NCBI RefSeq assembly: GCF_001375535.1
Contig: NZ_LN831197.1
Span: forward strand, 621,718 to 685,717
Length of the DNA: 64,000 bases
Direction: 5' to 3'
Source of the DNA: Bacillus niameyensis
GTDB lineage: Bacteria; Bacillota; Bacilli; Bacillales; Bacillaceae_C
This document shows, piece by piece, positions 46,859 through 58,000 of this stretch. Both the position numbers and the translations under genes were made by a program. Below the pieces are notes generated by a model that was not told the origin of the DNA, did no database searches, and was given only the letters and a program-made list of their open reading frames with translations. Each line of letters opens with the position of its first letter. Positions within the stretch are counted from its first letter, which is position 1.

Positions 46859-47944
46859 TCATCCTACAGGAGCTTTTTGGACTACACTTGCAAAAGCTTT
46901 TACTTCTGCCATAAATTTGTTGAATTCTTCAATATCCATTTGCTGTGCAGAGTCAGAGAGTGCAACAGCAGGATCAGGATGAACTTCTGCCATAATCGCA
47001 TCGGCCCCAATAGCTAAAGCTGCTTTAGCTGTCGGTAGAAGTAAGTCTTTTCTACCAGTAGAGTGGGTGACATCGACTACTACAGGTAAGTGAGTTTCTT
47101 TTTTCAGAATAGGAACAGCAGAAATATCTAAAGTATTTCTCGTCGCCCGCTCATAAGTTCTAATTCCTCTTTCACAAAGGATAATTTGACTATTGCCTTG
47201 TGAAATAATATATTCAGCAGCGTACATAAATTCCTCAATTGTTGCTGCTAATCCACGTTTTAATAGTACTGGCTTTTGAACAGAACCTACTAATTTCAAC
47301 AATTCAAAGTTCTGCATATTACGGGCACCAATTTGGATAACATCGACATAATCCAAAGCAGCTTCAACATCTCTAGTATCTAATATTTCACTAATTATCG
47401 ATAAACCTTCCTCATCAGCAACGCGTCTAAGGATTTTTAATCCTTCGAGTCCAAGACCTTGGAAATCATATGGTGATGAACGTGGTTTAAATGCTCCGCC
47501 ACGCATTAGGTTTAATCCTTGTTTTTTCATTGCCTGAGCAACAAGTTTTACTTGATCATAGCTTTCTACTGCACATGGTCCCATAATGAAATGCTGGGTC
47601 CCATCTCCAATTTTCGTATCATTGATCGTGACAACCGTATTTTCCGGTTTTTTCTTCCTAGAAACAAGCAATGCTTTTCGATTATCATCTTTTTGCAATT
47701 CTAAACTTGCCTTAAGAATTTGCTTGAAAATATGTTGAAGTGTGGATGTTTCAAAAGGTCCTTTGTTATGATCAGCAACCATGTCAAGGATTTTTCTCTC
47801 TTGGACAGGATCAAAGCGGTTAACACCTTGCATTTCTTTTAATTTGCCAATTTCTTGCGCAATTTCCGCCCGCTCATTTAATAATTCCAAAATTTGCAGG
47901 GTCTTCTTTTCGATTTTTGAACGTAAAATTTCGAGTTCTGACAA
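46859..47944 (-). CDS. aroA: Bifunctional chorismate mutase / DAHP synthase
   Basis: Makes DAHP from phosphoenolpyruvate and erythrose 4-phosphate, the entry to aromatic synthesis; the N-terminal chorismate-mutase domain (about residues 1-85, [21 protein letters not shown]) also acts as a feedback sensor for prephenate. The type I-beta synthase core shows [39 protein letters not shown] and [12 protein letters not shown]. In Bacillus naming this is aroA (aroG-type). The start is TTG 47944, with AGGGAGGG upstream on the minus strand. It diverges from aroF; in B. subtilis it lies elsewhere, near ccpA. Confidence 0.95.
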   Translation of the reverse strand: MSELEILRSKIEKKTLQILELLNERAEIAQEIGKLKEMQGVNRFDPVQERKILDMVADHNKGPFETSTLQHIFKQILKASLELQKDDNRKALLVSRKKKPENTVVTINDTKIGDGTQHFIMGPCAVESYDQVKLVAQAMKKQGLNLMRGGAFKPRSSPYDFQGLGLEGLKILRRVADEEGLSIISEILDTRDVEAALDYVDVIQIGARNMQNFELLKLVGSVQKPVLLKRGLAATIEEFMYAAEYIISQGNSQIILCERGIRTYERATRNTLDISAVPILKKETHLPVVVDVTHSTGRKDLLLPTAKAALAIGADAIMAEVHPDPAVALSDSAQQMDIEEFNKFMAEVKAFASVVQKAPVG

Positions 47945-47972
47945 TGTAAACCCTCCCTATATGTCTTTAAAT

Positions 47973-48001
47973 ATAATAACACATTTTCTTCATTGCTTCA
48001 A
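47973..48001 (-). promoter_or_regulatory. Promoter for DAHP synthase (aroA)
   Basis: On the minus strand TTGAAG (48001-47996), 17 nt and TATTAT (47978-47973), 28 nt before the start codon. A second set, TTGACA...TATGGT, lies further upstream around 48066. Confidence 0.65.
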
Positions 48002-48012
48002 CGCTGTGAAGC
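47995..48012. promoter_or_regulatory. Inverted repeat over the aroA -35 box, possible operator
   Basis: GCTTCA (47995-48000), six bases, TGAAGC (48007-48012): a perfect 6-bp dyad covering the -35 hexamer. A repressor bound here would block RNA polymerase; no regulator is identified. Confidence 0.4.
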
Positions 48013-48221
48013 GTGTATGAATTTATTTTGTTGATAGCTCAATACCATAGACTGGATTGATAAAATTGTCAATAGAAAAAACAAAAAGATTTTTCGCTAT
48101 TTGATTGATTACAATTGTATGTCATAAATAGAAAATTGACAAATGGAAACGTAGACAAAAATTAGCTTTTTTTATAGTAAGCGCTACCATTTTTTTATTT
48201 TAGAAAATATCAAAATTTTGC

Positions 48222-48250
48222 TTTACAAGTTCGCAACAATGTGATAAAAA
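48222..48250 (+). promoter_or_regulatory. Candidate promoter for the aroF T-box transcript
   Basis: TTTACA (48222-48227), 17 nt, TAAAAA (48245-48250), about 20 nt before the T-box stem I. The -10 is weak. Confidence 0.4.
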
Positions 48251-48270
48251 TTGAATTTAATAAAACAAAT

Positions 48271-48512
48271 GCTTTGATGGGGCAAAGTAGCTTCATGATA
48301 CTGTAGTGTTAGAGAGCTAATGGTTGGTGAAAATTAGCACAATCATGAATGTGAATTACTCCCTTGAGCTTCCTTTCTGAACATTTGACTTCTCAAATTA
48401 GTAAAAAAGGACGGTAATAGCCGTTAACTTACTGAGAGGCGGATTTTTCCGCAATTAGGGTGGTACCGCGATAATCAATCGTCCCTGCTATATGCAGGGA
48501 CGATTTTGTATT
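48271..48512 (+). promoter_or_regulatory. T-box riboswitch upstream of aroF-hisC-tyrA-aroE
   Basis: Stem I begins near 48271 and has AAAGTAG, AGAGAG (48311-48316) and GGTTGGTGAAA; helix TTCATGAT pairs with ATCATGAA. The specifier loop reads GTGAATTAC (48351-48359), so the codon could be TAC (Tyr, 48357-48359) or TTA (Leu, 48356-48358). The T-box AGGGTGGTACCGCG is at 48457-48470; its TGGT bulge fits tRNA with an A discriminator, which includes Tyr and Leu but not Trp in Bacillus. The terminator stem is 48477-48488 with 48494-48505. Context favours tyrosine. Uncharged tRNA would allow read-through into the operon. Confidence 0.93.
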
Positions 48513-48539
48513 TTTTAACAAAAAATGGGGGTATTGAGA

Positions 48540-49712
48540 TTGAGATATTTAACAGCTGGTGAATCACATGGTCCACAATTAACAACCATTATTGAAGGAG
48601 TGCCTTCTGGGCTAGAATTAACAGCCGAAACAATCAACACTGAACTTGGAAGAAGGCAGAAAGGATACGGCCGTGGCCGAAGAATGCAAATTGAGAAAGA
48701 CCAGGCTCTAATCACGAGTGGTGTTCGTCACGGTTACACGATTGGGGCACCTATAGCGCTAGTAGTTGAAAATAATGATTTTAAACATTGGAGAAAAATT
48801 ATGGGTGCTGAACCGATCAGTGCAGAAGAACAAGAAGATGTAAAAAGAAAAATTACGCGACCTCGTCCTGGTCACGCTGATTTAAATGGTGCGATAAAAT
48901 ATGGACATCGGGACATTAGAAATGTTTTAGAAAGATCTTCGGCAAGAGAAACGACAGTTAGAGTGGCAGCAGGAGCTGTAGCCAAGTCCATTCTTTCCGA
49001 AGTTGGCATTAAAGTCGGCGGTCATGTTTTGGAAATTGGTGGCATCCGTGCTGAAAACATACAGTACAATTCTATTGAAGAATTGCAAACTATTAGTGAA
49101 GATTCTCCAGTACGCTGCCTCGATCCAGAAGCTGCTGAGAAAATGATGAGAGCAATTGATGATGCTAAAAAGCAAGGAGATTCTATTGGAGGCATTGTTG
49201 AAGTTATCGTCGAAGGTATGCCGATAGGGGTCGGAAGTCATGTTCAATACGATCGCAAATTGGAAGCAAAACTTGCAGCTGCTGTTATGAGTATCAATGC
49301 ATTTAAAGGTGTGGAAATTGGTATTGGTTTTGAAGCAGCTCATCTTCCAGGAAGTCAAGTACATGATGAAATTGCTTGGGATAAAGACAATGGTTATACA
49401 AGGAGAACAAATAATGCAGGTGGATTTGAAGGTGGAATGACAACAGGGATGCCTATTGTCATAAGAGGTGTTATGAAACCTATTCCGACTTTGTATAAAC
49501 CACTTGAAAGTGTTGATATCGATACGAAAGAACCGTTTAAAGCAAGTATCGAGCGCTCCGACAGTTGTGCAGTACCTGCAGCAAGCGTCGTAGCTGAAGC
49601 AGTCGTTGCTTGGGAATTGGCAGCCGCTATTGTTGAGCAGTTCGGTCACGATCGGATGGATACCATCAAAGAAAATATTGAAAAGCACCGGGAATACTCT
49701 AAGAATTTCTAA
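48540..49712 (+). CDS. aroF: Chorismate synthase
   Basis: Last step to chorismate: removes phosphate from EPSP using reduced FMN. Family signatures [14 protein letters not shown] near the N-terminus, [26 protein letters not shown] and [18 protein letters not shown] chose TTG 48540, well spaced from GGGGG, because it starts [11 protein letters not shown] and gives 390 residues, as in B. subtilis; the ATG at 48525 lies before that site. First gene of aroF-hisC-tyrA-aroE, behind the T-box. Confidence 0.96.
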   Translation: MRYLTAGESHGPQLTTIIEGVPSGLELTAETINTELGRRQKGYGRGRRMQIEKDQALITSGVRHGYTIGAPIALVVENNDFKHWRKIMGAEPISAEEQEDVKRKITRPRPGHADLNGAIKYGHRDIRNVLERSSARETTVRVAAGAVAKSILSEVGIKVGGHVLEIGGIRAENIQYNSIEELQTISEDSPVRCLDPEAAEKMMRAIDDAKKQGDSIGGIVEVIVEGMPIGVGSHVQYDRKLEAKLAAAVMSINAFKGVEIGIGFEAAHLPGSQVHDEIAWDKDNGYTRRTNNAGGFEGGMTTGMPIVIRGVMKPIPTLYKPLESVDIDTKEPFKASIERSDSCAVPAASVVAEAVVAWELAAAIVEQFGHDRMDTIKENIEKHREYSKNF

Positions 49713-49730
49713 TAAAGGACGGGAAGAAAA

Positions 49731-50807
49731 ATGAATGTGAAGGAACAGCTTTTTTCTCTAAAAGCCTATACACCAGGTAAAACAATCGATGAGGTAAAAA
49801 AAGCCTATAATTTAGATAAGATTGTCAAATTAGCATCGAATGAAAATCCATATGGTTGTTCACCACGTGTGCTTGAGGCTATTACAAAGTCTCCTAGTTT
49901 TGCCGTTTATCCTGACGGTGCTGCCATTCAACTTAAAGATGCTGTGGCAGAACATCTTGGTGTTAAAGAAGAACAACTAATCTTTTCTAGCGGCTTAGAT
50001 GAGTTAATTCAGATTGTAGCAAGAGCAATGCTTTCAGAAGGATCTAATACCGTAATGGCAAACGAGACATTCTCGCAGTATCGGCATCATGCGATTATTG
50101 AGAATGCGGAAGTGCGAGAAATTCCGTTAATCGAAGGCTGTCATGACTTAAAAGGCATGGCTGAAGCGATTGATGGTAATACAAAAGTTGTCTGGATCTG
50201 CAATCCCAATAATCCAACAGGTACTTATATAGCGAAAGATGAACTGTTGTCATTTTTACAAAAAGTCCCGAGTGATGTATTGATTGTTATAGACGAAGCC
50301 TATTATGAATATGTAACTGCAAACGATTATCCACAAACAATCACTTTGCTTGAACAGTTTGAAAATATCCTTATAATGAGGACTTTTTCTAAAGCATATG
50401 GTTTAGCAGCTTTTCGAGTTGGATACGGTATTGGATCACCAGAGCTAATCAAATTACTGGATGTCGTTCGTCTTCCATTTAACACATCAGCATTAGCTCA
50501 AACAGCTGCAATTGCTGCACTAGATGATCCTGAATTTATTGAAGAATGCATAATACGGAATACTAATGGGTTGGAGAAATACTATGAGTTCTTCGATCAA
50601 CAACATATTCCTTATTATCGATCTCAAGCAAATTTTGTATTTATTAACGTACATGGAACTGAAACTCAAGAAATTTTCCAACGTTTACTCGAAAAAGGCT
50701 GGATTGTCCGTGCATTTCCGAACGGCATTAGGATTACCATTGGAAAAGAACAAGATAATGAAAATTTAATGAAGGAATTAAAAGAAATAATTCCGATTAA
50801 ACAATAG
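49731..50807 (+). CDS. hisC: Histidinol-phosphate aminotransferase
   Basis: PLP enzyme that in Bacillus acts both in histidine synthesis and on the aromatic keto acids, which explains its place in an aromatic operon. KLASNENPYGCS at the N-terminus, WICNPNNPTGTY, DEAYYEY and the Schiff-base lysine in RTFSKAYGLAAFRVGYG (about residue 222). Length 358. It lies 18 nt after aroF. Confidence 0.95.
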   Translation: MNVKEQLFSLKAYTPGKTIDEVKKAYNLDKIVKLASNENPYGCSPRVLEAITKSPSFAVYPDGAAIQLKDAVAEHLGVKEEQLIFSSGLDELIQIVARAMLSEGSNTVMANETFSQYRHHAIIENAEVREIPLIEGCHDLKGMAEAIDGNTKVVWICNPNNPTGTYIAKDELLSFLQKVPSDVLIVIDEAYYEYVTANDYPQTITLLEQFENILIMRTFSKAYGLAAFRVGYGIGSPELIKLLDVVRLPFNTSALAQTAAIAALDDPEFIEECIIRNTNGLEKYYEFFDQQHIPYYRSQANFVFINVHGTETQEIFQRLLEKGWIVRAFPNGIRITIGKEQDNENLMKELKEIIPIKQ

Positions 50808-50828
50808 ATTGGATAAGGCTGTGTAGAG

Positions 50829-51938
50829 ATGACAACAGAGAAAAAAAGGGTGTTTTTAATCGGTGTCGGGTTAATTGGTGGGTCTGTAGCTCTAGCGATC
50901 AAAAAAGAACACGATGTTTCAGTTGTTGCTTTTGATATAAAATTAGATAATTGTCGATTAGCCAAAAAACTAAAAATAATTGACGATTATACGGAAAAGT
51001 TTGAAGAAGAAGCTATGAAAGCAGATCTTATTATACTTGCCTGCCCGGTAGAAAGAGCTGAGGATTTCCTTGAATTATTAGCGGAACTACCTCTTAAAAA
51101 TAATGTCATTATTACTGATGTAGGGAGTACGAAAAGCAGGATCATGAAAAAGGCTGAACTCCTTTTTGATCCAAAAGTGACTACTTTTATCGGAGGACAT
51201 CCGATGGCCGGTTCCCATAAAGGTGGGCCGGGCAGTGCAAAATCCCATTTATTTGAAAATGCGTTTTATGTTTTAACGCCTGCCGAAGGTACAAACGGAA
51301 AGGTTGAGGAGCTAAAAAATTGGCTTCACGGTACAAATGCCCATTTCATTATAATGAATCCTGATGAGCATGATCATGTAACTGGGGTTGTTAGCCATTT
51401 TCCCCATATTGTTGCTGCAAGCTTAGTTCGCCATGTTGAAGGCTATGCGGAGGAAAATGACCATATACAATTTCTAGCTGCAGGCGGTTTTCGAGATATT
51501 ACCCGAATTGCTTCTAGCAGTCCCGAAATGTGGCGCGATATTGTAAGACATAATCAGAACATTCTTATCTCATTACTTGATGAGTGGCTTGTTGAAATGA
51601 ATTATGTTAAAGAATTACTTGTTGAAGGCGACAGCCATTCCATTTTTGATTATTTTTACGGTGCAAAGAAGTATCGTGATTCTCTACCAGTCCGTGCAAA
51701 AGGAGCCATAACTGCTTTTTACGATTTGTTTGTTGATGTACTCGATAAACCGGGAGTCATTTCTGATATTACTACACTATTAGCAAAAGAAAATATCAGT
51801 ATAACAAATATTAGAATTATTGAGGCACGTGAAGATATGTATGGGGTGTTAAGATTAAGTTTTCAAACAGAAATGGATATGGAAGCTGCTAGAACATTTC
51901 TAGAACAGAATGACTATAACACATATATCAGTATGTAG
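50829..51938 (+). CDS. tyrA: Prephenate dehydrogenase with ACT domain
   Basis: Oxidises prephenate to 4-hydroxyphenylpyruvate for tyrosine. NAD-binding [14 protein letters not shown] at about residues 12-25, the catalytic region [16 protein letters not shown] and [13 protein letters not shown], and a C-terminal ACT domain (about residues 295-365; [20 protein letters not shown]), probably for tyrosine feedback. Length 369. It lies 21 nt after hisC. Confidence 0.96.
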   Translation: MTTEKKRVFLIGVGLIGGSVALAIKKEHDVSVVAFDIKLDNCRLAKKLKIIDDYTEKFEEEAMKADLIILACPVERAEDFLELLAELPLKNNVIITDVGSTKSRIMKKAELLFDPKVTTFIGGHPMAGSHKGGPGSAKSHLFENAFYVLTPAEGTNGKVEELKNWLHGTNAHFIIMNPDEHDHVTGVVSHFPHIVAASLVRHVEGYAEENDHIQFLAAGGFRDITRIASSSPEMWRDIVRHNQNILISLLDEWLVEMNYVKELLVEGDSHSIFDYFYGAKKYRDSLPVRAKGAITAFYDLFVDVLDKPGVISDITTLLAKENISITNIRIIEAREDMYGVLRLSFQTEMDMEAARTFLEQNDYNTYISM

Positions 51939-51949
51939 GGGTGAAACAT

Positions 51950-53233
51950 ATGAGTGAACTAACTAAACATATCGTTCCACTCAAAGGAACAATGAAAATT
52001 CCTGGGGATAAGTCCATTTCTCATCGTGCCATTATGCTTGGATCCATCGCCCATGGGAAAACGAAGATCAATGGACTATTAACGGGCGAGGATTGCTTGA
52101 ATACAATTGAATGTTTCAAAAAACTAGGGGTTAATATCGACCGTAATGGAGATTATGTTGAGATAGAAGGAAAGGGTCTTACTGGTTTAATAGAGCCTTC
52201 TGAAGTTTTAGATGTTGGTAATTCCGGAACGACGATTCGGTTAATGTTAGGTATTTTAGCAAGCTTACCCTTTCATACCGTTATTATCGGAGACGACTCC
52301 ATTGCGAAGAGACCAATGGATAGGGTAACCATTCCACTGAAACAAATGAAAGCAAGTATTCAAGGTCGAGAAAATGGAAAATTCACACCACTCGCTGTTC
52401 ATGGTGGAGGGCTAAATGGGATCAAATATCAGTCACCTGTTGCTAGTGCCCAAGTCAAGTCCGCTATTTTACTAGCTGGTCTTTTCGCAAATAAGGAAAC
52501 GACAGTGATTGAACCAGAATCTTCCCGAGATCATACGGAACGAATGATTCAAGCATTTGGCGGGAAAGTTACTGTAGATGGATTGAAAATCTCGGTTCCA
52601 GGAGAACAAAAGCTTACGGGGGCAACTATAAATGTTCCAGGAGATATTTCATCAGCGGCATTTTTTCTAGTTGCTGGATCAATAGTGCCTAACAGTGAAA
52701 TTACGATAAAAAATGTCGGATTAAATCCTACTAGAACTGGAATATTGGACATACTAAAAGCAATGGGTGCAGATATTACCATTCAAAATCTACAAAACGA
52801 TGTTATGGAGCCATATGCAGATATTACTGTCAGAGCCTCTACCTTGAAAGGGGTAGAAATTGCTGGTGATATTATACCGAGATTAATCGACGAAATTCCA
52901 ATACTTGCCTTAGCAGCAACCCAAGCTGAGGGCGATACAGTTATTAAAGACGCGGCTGAATTAAAAGTAAAAGAAACCAATCGTATTGATACTGTTGTTC
53001 ATGAACTCAAACAGTTGGGTGCTAACATTGAAGCGACTGATGACGGAATGATCATACATGGTAAATCGTCTCTTAAAGGAGCGGTCGTTAATAGTCACGG
53101 GGATCATCGAATTGGTATGATGCTCGCAATCGCTAGTTGCATTGCTGAAGGTAAAACTGAGATTAAAAATAATCAAGCTATTACTATTTCATATCCCGGT
53201 TTTCTCGAACAATTAGAAAGTCTAAAACAATAA
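51950..53233 (+). CDS. aroE: 3-phosphoshikimate 1-carboxyvinyltransferase (EPSP synthase)
   Basis: Transfers enolpyruvate from phosphoenolpyruvate to shikimate 3-phosphate. The N-terminal [18 protein letters not shown] and [13 protein letters not shown] are diagnostic; [12 protein letters not shown] and DHRIGMM close the active site. NSGTT followed by LMLGI and the A in the DKSISHRA region look like a class II enzyme. The ATG at 51950 follows AGGGGTG; the GTG at 51941 is part of that site. Length 427. In Bacillus aroE means EPSP synthase. Last gene of the T-box operon. Confidence 0.96.
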   Translation: MSELTKHIVPLKGTMKIPGDKSISHRAIMLGSIAHGKTKINGLLTGEDCLNTIECFKKLGVNIDRNGDYVEIEGKGLTGLIEPSEVLDVGNSGTTIRLMLGILASLPFHTVIIGDDSIAKRPMDRVTIPLKQMKASIQGRENGKFTPLAVHGGGLNGIKYQSPVASAQVKSAILLAGLFANKETTVIEPESSRDHTERMIQAFGGKVTVDGLKISVPGEQKLTGATINVPGDISSAAFFLVAGSIVPNSEITIKNVGLNPTRTGILDILKAMGADITIQNLQNDVMEPYADITVRASTLKGVEIAGDIIPRLIDEIPILALAATQAEGDTVIKDAAELKVKETNRIDTVVHELKQLGANIEATDDGMIIHGKSSLKGAVVNSHGDHRIGMMLAIASCIAEGKTEIKNNQAITISYPGFLEQLESLKQ

Positions 53234-53301
53234 GCAAACATGGATTGGCTCCGTAAAATCTGTATCCCAAATTGTAAATAGAAGCAGAGAGGAGCAAATC
53301 C

Positions 53302-54384
53302 ATGCCACAAATTCTTTCGGTCGGAACAGCAGTTCCACAATTCGAGGTAACTCAGGACAAAACAATGGAAATAGCGAAACAGCTATTCTCAGGAGTAGTA
53401 AATGATCTGGATCACTTACTTAAAGTCTTTCTTAATGGTGAAATCAAGCAACGTTATTTTGCGAAAGAAATTGAATGGTATCTTGAGAATCATTCTTTTT
53501 CGGAAAAAAACAATGTTTTTCTTGAGGAAGGTGTAAAGCTTTGTATTGCTTCAATACAAAGCTGTTTACATGCTGCAAAAATAAGGAAAGAAATACAGTA
53601 TAGTGACATTGATGCCATTTTTTTAATTAATTCAACTGGGCTTACTACTCCAAGTCTGGATGCTCGAATTATGAACAGACTTCCCTTCTCTTCCCATCTA
53701 AAAAGAGTTCCCATTTGGGGATTAGGCTGTGGTGGGGGAGTCGCTGGCCTTTCACGTGCTTACGAGTACTGTCTAGCCTATCCAAACGCAAAAGTTCTTG
53801 TAGTAGCTGTTGAGTTGTGTAGTCTAACTTTTCAAAAAGAGGATTTCCGAAAAAGTAATATAGTAGGTACATCTCTATTCGCAGATGGTGCTGCAACCGT
53901 TTTAGTCGTTGGAGATGATGTCAATTATCAGGAATACATAACTGGAAGTGTGCCATCAATAGTCACTACTCAATCTACTTTAATGCAAGACTCCCTTGAT
54001 GTTATGGGATGGGATATAAGAGATAATGGGCTATATGTCATATTTTCAAAAGAAATACCGTCATTGGTTCAAGATTGGTTAGAACCTGTTGTTGGACAAT
54101 TTCTTAATAATAATGGGTTATCTCTACGTGAAATCGATCATTTTATTGCCCATCCTGGTGGTAAAAAGGTGATAAAAGCTTTTGAAAACGCTTGGAAACT
54201 CGATAAAGAAAAAACAGCTAATTCCCTCGAAATTCTTAAGGAATATGGAAATATGTCATCTGTCACTATATTTTTTGTTCTGGAAAAATTTCTGGGTCAA
54301 AACATAAATCCCGGAGAATATGGGATCATGGTGGCATTGGGGCCAGGTTTTAGCTCTGAATTGGCTCTTGTAAGGTGGATATAA
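53302..54384 (+). CDS. bpsA: Type III polyketide synthase BpsA
   Basis: Chalcone-synthase-like enzyme that in B. subtilis makes long-chain alkylpyrones from fatty acyl and malonyl-CoA. The catalytic triad is visible: Cys in GLGCGGGVAG (about residue 143), His in FIAHPGGKK (about 284) and Asn in EYGNMSS (about 317). Length 360. AGAGAGGAG precedes the ATG. bpsB starts right after its stop, the conserved pair. Confidence 0.94.
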   Translation: MPQILSVGTAVPQFEVTQDKTMEIAKQLFSGVVNDLDHLLKVFLNGEIKQRYFAKEIEWYLENHSFSEKNNVFLEEGVKLCIASIQSCLHAAKIRKEIQYSDIDAIFLINSTGLTTPSLDARIMNRLPFSSHLKRVPIWGLGCGGGVAGLSRAYEYCLAYPNAKVLVVAVELCSLTFQKEDFRKSNIVGTSLFADGAATVLVVGDDVNYQEYITGSVPSIVTTQSTLMQDSLDVMGWDIRDNGLYVIFSKEIPSLVQDWLEPVVGQFLNNNGLSLREIDHFIAHPGGKKVIKAFENAWKLDKEKTANSLEILKEYGNMSSVTIFFVLEKFLGQNINPGEYGIMVALGPGFSSELALVRWI

Positions 54385-54924
54385 ATGCTCTTTATTATAA
54401 TGTTCACCTTCATAATCATCCAAAGAATGATTGAACTTTGGATTGCCAAGAAAAATGAAAAATGGATACTCCGTAATGGGGGAGTAGAGTACGGACAAAA
54501 CCATTATAAAATTATGGTTTTCATCCATATATTATTTTTTCTTTCTCTATTGCTGGAGGTTATTGTCTTCGAGCGAATTTTAAGCGAACTCTGGCCATTG
54601 CTCTTATCCTTATTTGCATTGCTTCAAATTGCCAGAATTTGGGTCATTTTCACTCTAGGGAAATATTGGAACACGAAAATTATAGTTCTCCCAGGAGCCG
54701 CTATTGTTTCGAAAGGTCCCTTTCGTTTCCTTAAGCACCCTAACTACATAATCGTTACTTTGGAGTTATTGATTCTTCCACTTATGTTTAACGCCTATAT
54801 AACAGCAATTGTATTTTTCTTTTTGAATCAATGGATTCTCTCGATAAGAATTCCTCTTGAAGAAAAAGCACTTAAAGAAAACACAGATTACACAAAATAT
54901 TTAGAGGCAAAGGTCAGGCGCTAA
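54385..54924 (+). CDS. bpsB: Isoprenylcysteine methyltransferase-like BpsB (YpbQ)
   Basis: A 179-residue membrane methyltransferase of the ICMT/phospholipid methyltransferase type, which in B. subtilis methylates the alkylpyrones made by BpsA. It has four or five hydrophobic helices and the C-terminal SAM-binding signature GPFRFLKHPNYIIV (about residues 112-125), with EEKAL near the end. The ATG directly abuts the bpsA stop (no spacer), implying coupled translation. Confidence 0.93.
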   Translation: MLFIIMFTFIIIQRMIELWIAKKNEKWILRNGGVEYGQNHYKIMVFIHILFFLSLLLEVIVFERILSELWPLLLSLFALLQIARIWVIFTLGKYWNTKIIVLPGAAIVSKGPFRFLKHPNYIIVTLELLILPLMFNAYITAIVFFFLNQWILSIRIPLEEKALKENTDYTKYLEAKVRR

Positions 54925-54953
54925 TGTTTATAATGTGTCTGACCACTTTTTTG
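54912..54953 (+). terminator. Possible terminator at the end of bpsB
   Basis: GGTCAG (54912-54917) with CTGACC (54939-54944), a large loop and a T6 run. Confidence 0.55.
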
Positions 54954-55055
54954 TCTTATTTATTATTTAAAGATTTTAGTGTAAAATAAATAAAACTTTT
55001 ATCAATCTTTTTTGAACCTTTTCGCAAATAAGTAAAAGAGGAGTTTACTAGCAGA

Positions 55056-58000
55056 ATGGATCAAGTTGTATTATCTTCCATAAAAGAACAATATCTTTTC
55101 AAAGCACTTACTTTATTAGAGCGTTTCCAACAACATCAGGATAATGTTCGAGTTAATAAATCAAAAAAATTAATAAAGAAAATATATAATAATGACTGTA
55201 TTATCGCTTTTAGCGGTCATTTTTCTGCAGGAAAATCTACAATGATAAATACATTAATTGGTGATACAATTTTGCCGACTAGCCCGATTCCAACAAGTGC
55301 CAATCTAGTAAGAATTAGAAGTGCAAATCAGGATTACGCCAAAATTTATCAAAATTCCAAAAAACCGCTACTTTTGAACGCATCATATGATTTCAACGTG
55401 ATTAAAGAATTATGTAAACAGGAAGAGGTTTTGGAAGTTGAAATCGGTCGTGAGGATCTGGAACTCCCAGAAAATGTCTGGATTATGGATACACCAGGTA
55501 TTGATTCTACTGATGATGCTCATCGTCTTTCTACTGAATCTGCCTTGCATTTAGCTGATCTTGTTTTTTATGTTATGGATTACAATCATGTTCAATCCGA
55601 ACTGAATTTCACGTACACTAAAAATATGCTGGAACATGGAGTGAAACTGTACTTAATTATTAACCAAATTGATAAGCATAATGAATCAGAGCTATCTTTT
55701 CATGCGTTTAAAGAGTCTGTAGCTGGATCGTTTGCGTCATGGGGAGTTGAACCTGCAGGTATTTTTTTTACTACGTTAAGGAATTCAGATCATATCGAAA
55801 ACGAATTGGAAACAGTAAAAATGTTAATCAAAGATGTTTTTTCTCATCAAAATCAATGGATAGAGCCTTCGATAGAATCCGCCTTTTACCAGTTGAGTGA
55901 AGAACATGACCATTGGTTAAAGGAACAAGTTGAGAGAGAATCAATCCCCTATAAAGAGGTATTAAGTGACTATTCAGAGGCTGAAATACTTAATTTAGTT
56001 AAGCGAGAAGAGTCATTAAAGATAGACAAAAACAATCTCTGCGACAAAAGCGAGGAGTGGGGACGACATTTTGAAAATGAATGTGAGAGACTTCTCAAAA
56101 ATGCTTATTTAATGCCCTATGAAACTAGAGAATTAGCAGAATTATTCCTACAAAGTATCCAACCAGAATTTAAAGTTGGGATTTTTTTCAGTAAACAAAA
56201 AACAGAGGAAGAAAGGCAAAATCGACTTAATGCGTTTTTAGATAATGTAAAAAAACAAGTAGAATCTCAATTAAACTGGCATATTAGGCAGTGGCTTAGT
56301 TCTTTATTATCCGACCTAGACACAATGGACGAAAATCTGCAGCTGCAAGCGCAGAATGTAGACATTCATATTGAAGCCGATTTATTGTTAGACACGGTAA
56401 AAAGAGGGGCTGGCGTAAACGGGCAATCAGTATTAAACTACTGTGAAGATGTCTCGAGAGAAATTAAAAAAATAGCTCGTTCAACATTATCGCCATTCAA
56501 AGAACAAATAATAGCTCAAATGGAAAAAAGCATAGCGCTAGAAATAGCCGATTTCAATGCTCAAATTTTGCAAATATCTGAAGCAGTGGAAGCGATGGAA
56601 AATCTTGATTGCATACAGCAGCAATATGATAAAAGACGGGAAGAGCTATTATTGCCAACAGGGGGCGAAGAGGCAATTTTATCTTCCTTACTTTTAGAAT
56701 GGGAACAATCGGAACTACTGGAGATCAGTAGTGACTTAATATGTGAAGTACAAAAAGAAAAAGTAATTGTAGATAAACCTCTGCAACACTCATCTATTGA
56801 AAAACGAGTGGAGACGGAAATAGACGGTGTTATTGATAAAGTGGAGAAGGCGATTTTTTATCTACAAAAAGATAAACATTTTAAGCGCTTAACATTGCAA
56901 TTGGAAGAAAAAGTAGCTCGATTAAAAAATCGCCATTATACAATTGCTTTATTCGGTGCATTTAGTGCAGGCAAATCATCGTTTGCTAATGCCTTGCTAG
57001 GGCAAGGCGTCTTACCCGTTTCACCTAATCCGACAACAGCTGCAATTAATCGAATATGTCCAATTTCTGAAGTAAACCCACACGGATCTGCAGTTATTCA
57101 TTTTAAAGGCGAAAAAGAAATGCTGTCTGATCTAAATAATGCTTTACTCGCTTTCGATCGAAAATGTTTATCACTGGAGGATGGCTTCCGACAAATCCCT
57201 AGTCTTTTGACAAGCGAGAAGGGGAAAGAGAGAGAAAAGGTTCAATTATCGTTTTTAAACGCTTTTTCAAAGGGGTATCCGAACCTTAAAACGTTGGTAG
57301 GACAGTCGATAAATACTACTTTAGAAGGCTTTAAACAATATGTTGGAGATGAAGTGCAATCTTGTTTTGTGGAGTCCATTGATCTTTATTATGACTGCTC
57401 CTTAACAAGACAAGGAATTACCCTAGTTGATACTCCAGGCGCGGATTCCATTAACGCTCGTCACACAGGGGTGGCATTTGATTACATTAAAAATGCGGAT
57501 GCAATTATTTTTGTCACTTACTATAATCATGCATTTTCTCGAGCGGATAGAGAATTTCTCATTCAGTTAGGGCGTGTGAAAGACACATTTGAGTTGGATA
57601 AAATGTTTTTTATAGTAAATGCAATCGATTTAGCCAGTTCTGAAAATGAAATAACGGAAGTACTTGATTATGTAGAGGAAGAACTCGGTAAAAACGGGAT
57701 TACAAAACCAAAATTGTTTGGTTTATCTAGTAAACTTGCCTTAACAAAAAATCAACAAGATAGTTCAAAAATTGGGCAATTCCATAATGAATTCCAACAA
57801 TTCCTGAGATTTGATCTCTCAAAGCTTACAATTCAAGCTGTCGAAGCAGAATATGATCGAGCTCTCTTAATGTTAGAGCAGTTGATTGAATCGGCAAGTG
57901 GTGATAAGGAACTCAGGGCTAATCGTAGAGGAATTTTGGTAGAATCGAAAGATATTGTAATAAAATCACTTTCTAAAATAGTCCCAGATCTATTAGTGAA

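Noticed and set aside
48927..49688. Minus-strand frame of 253 codons inside aroF
   Set aside because: It lies wholly antisense to a clear chorismate synthase gene; the product is Phe/Ser/Asn/Cys-rich with no motif, as expected of a shadow frame.
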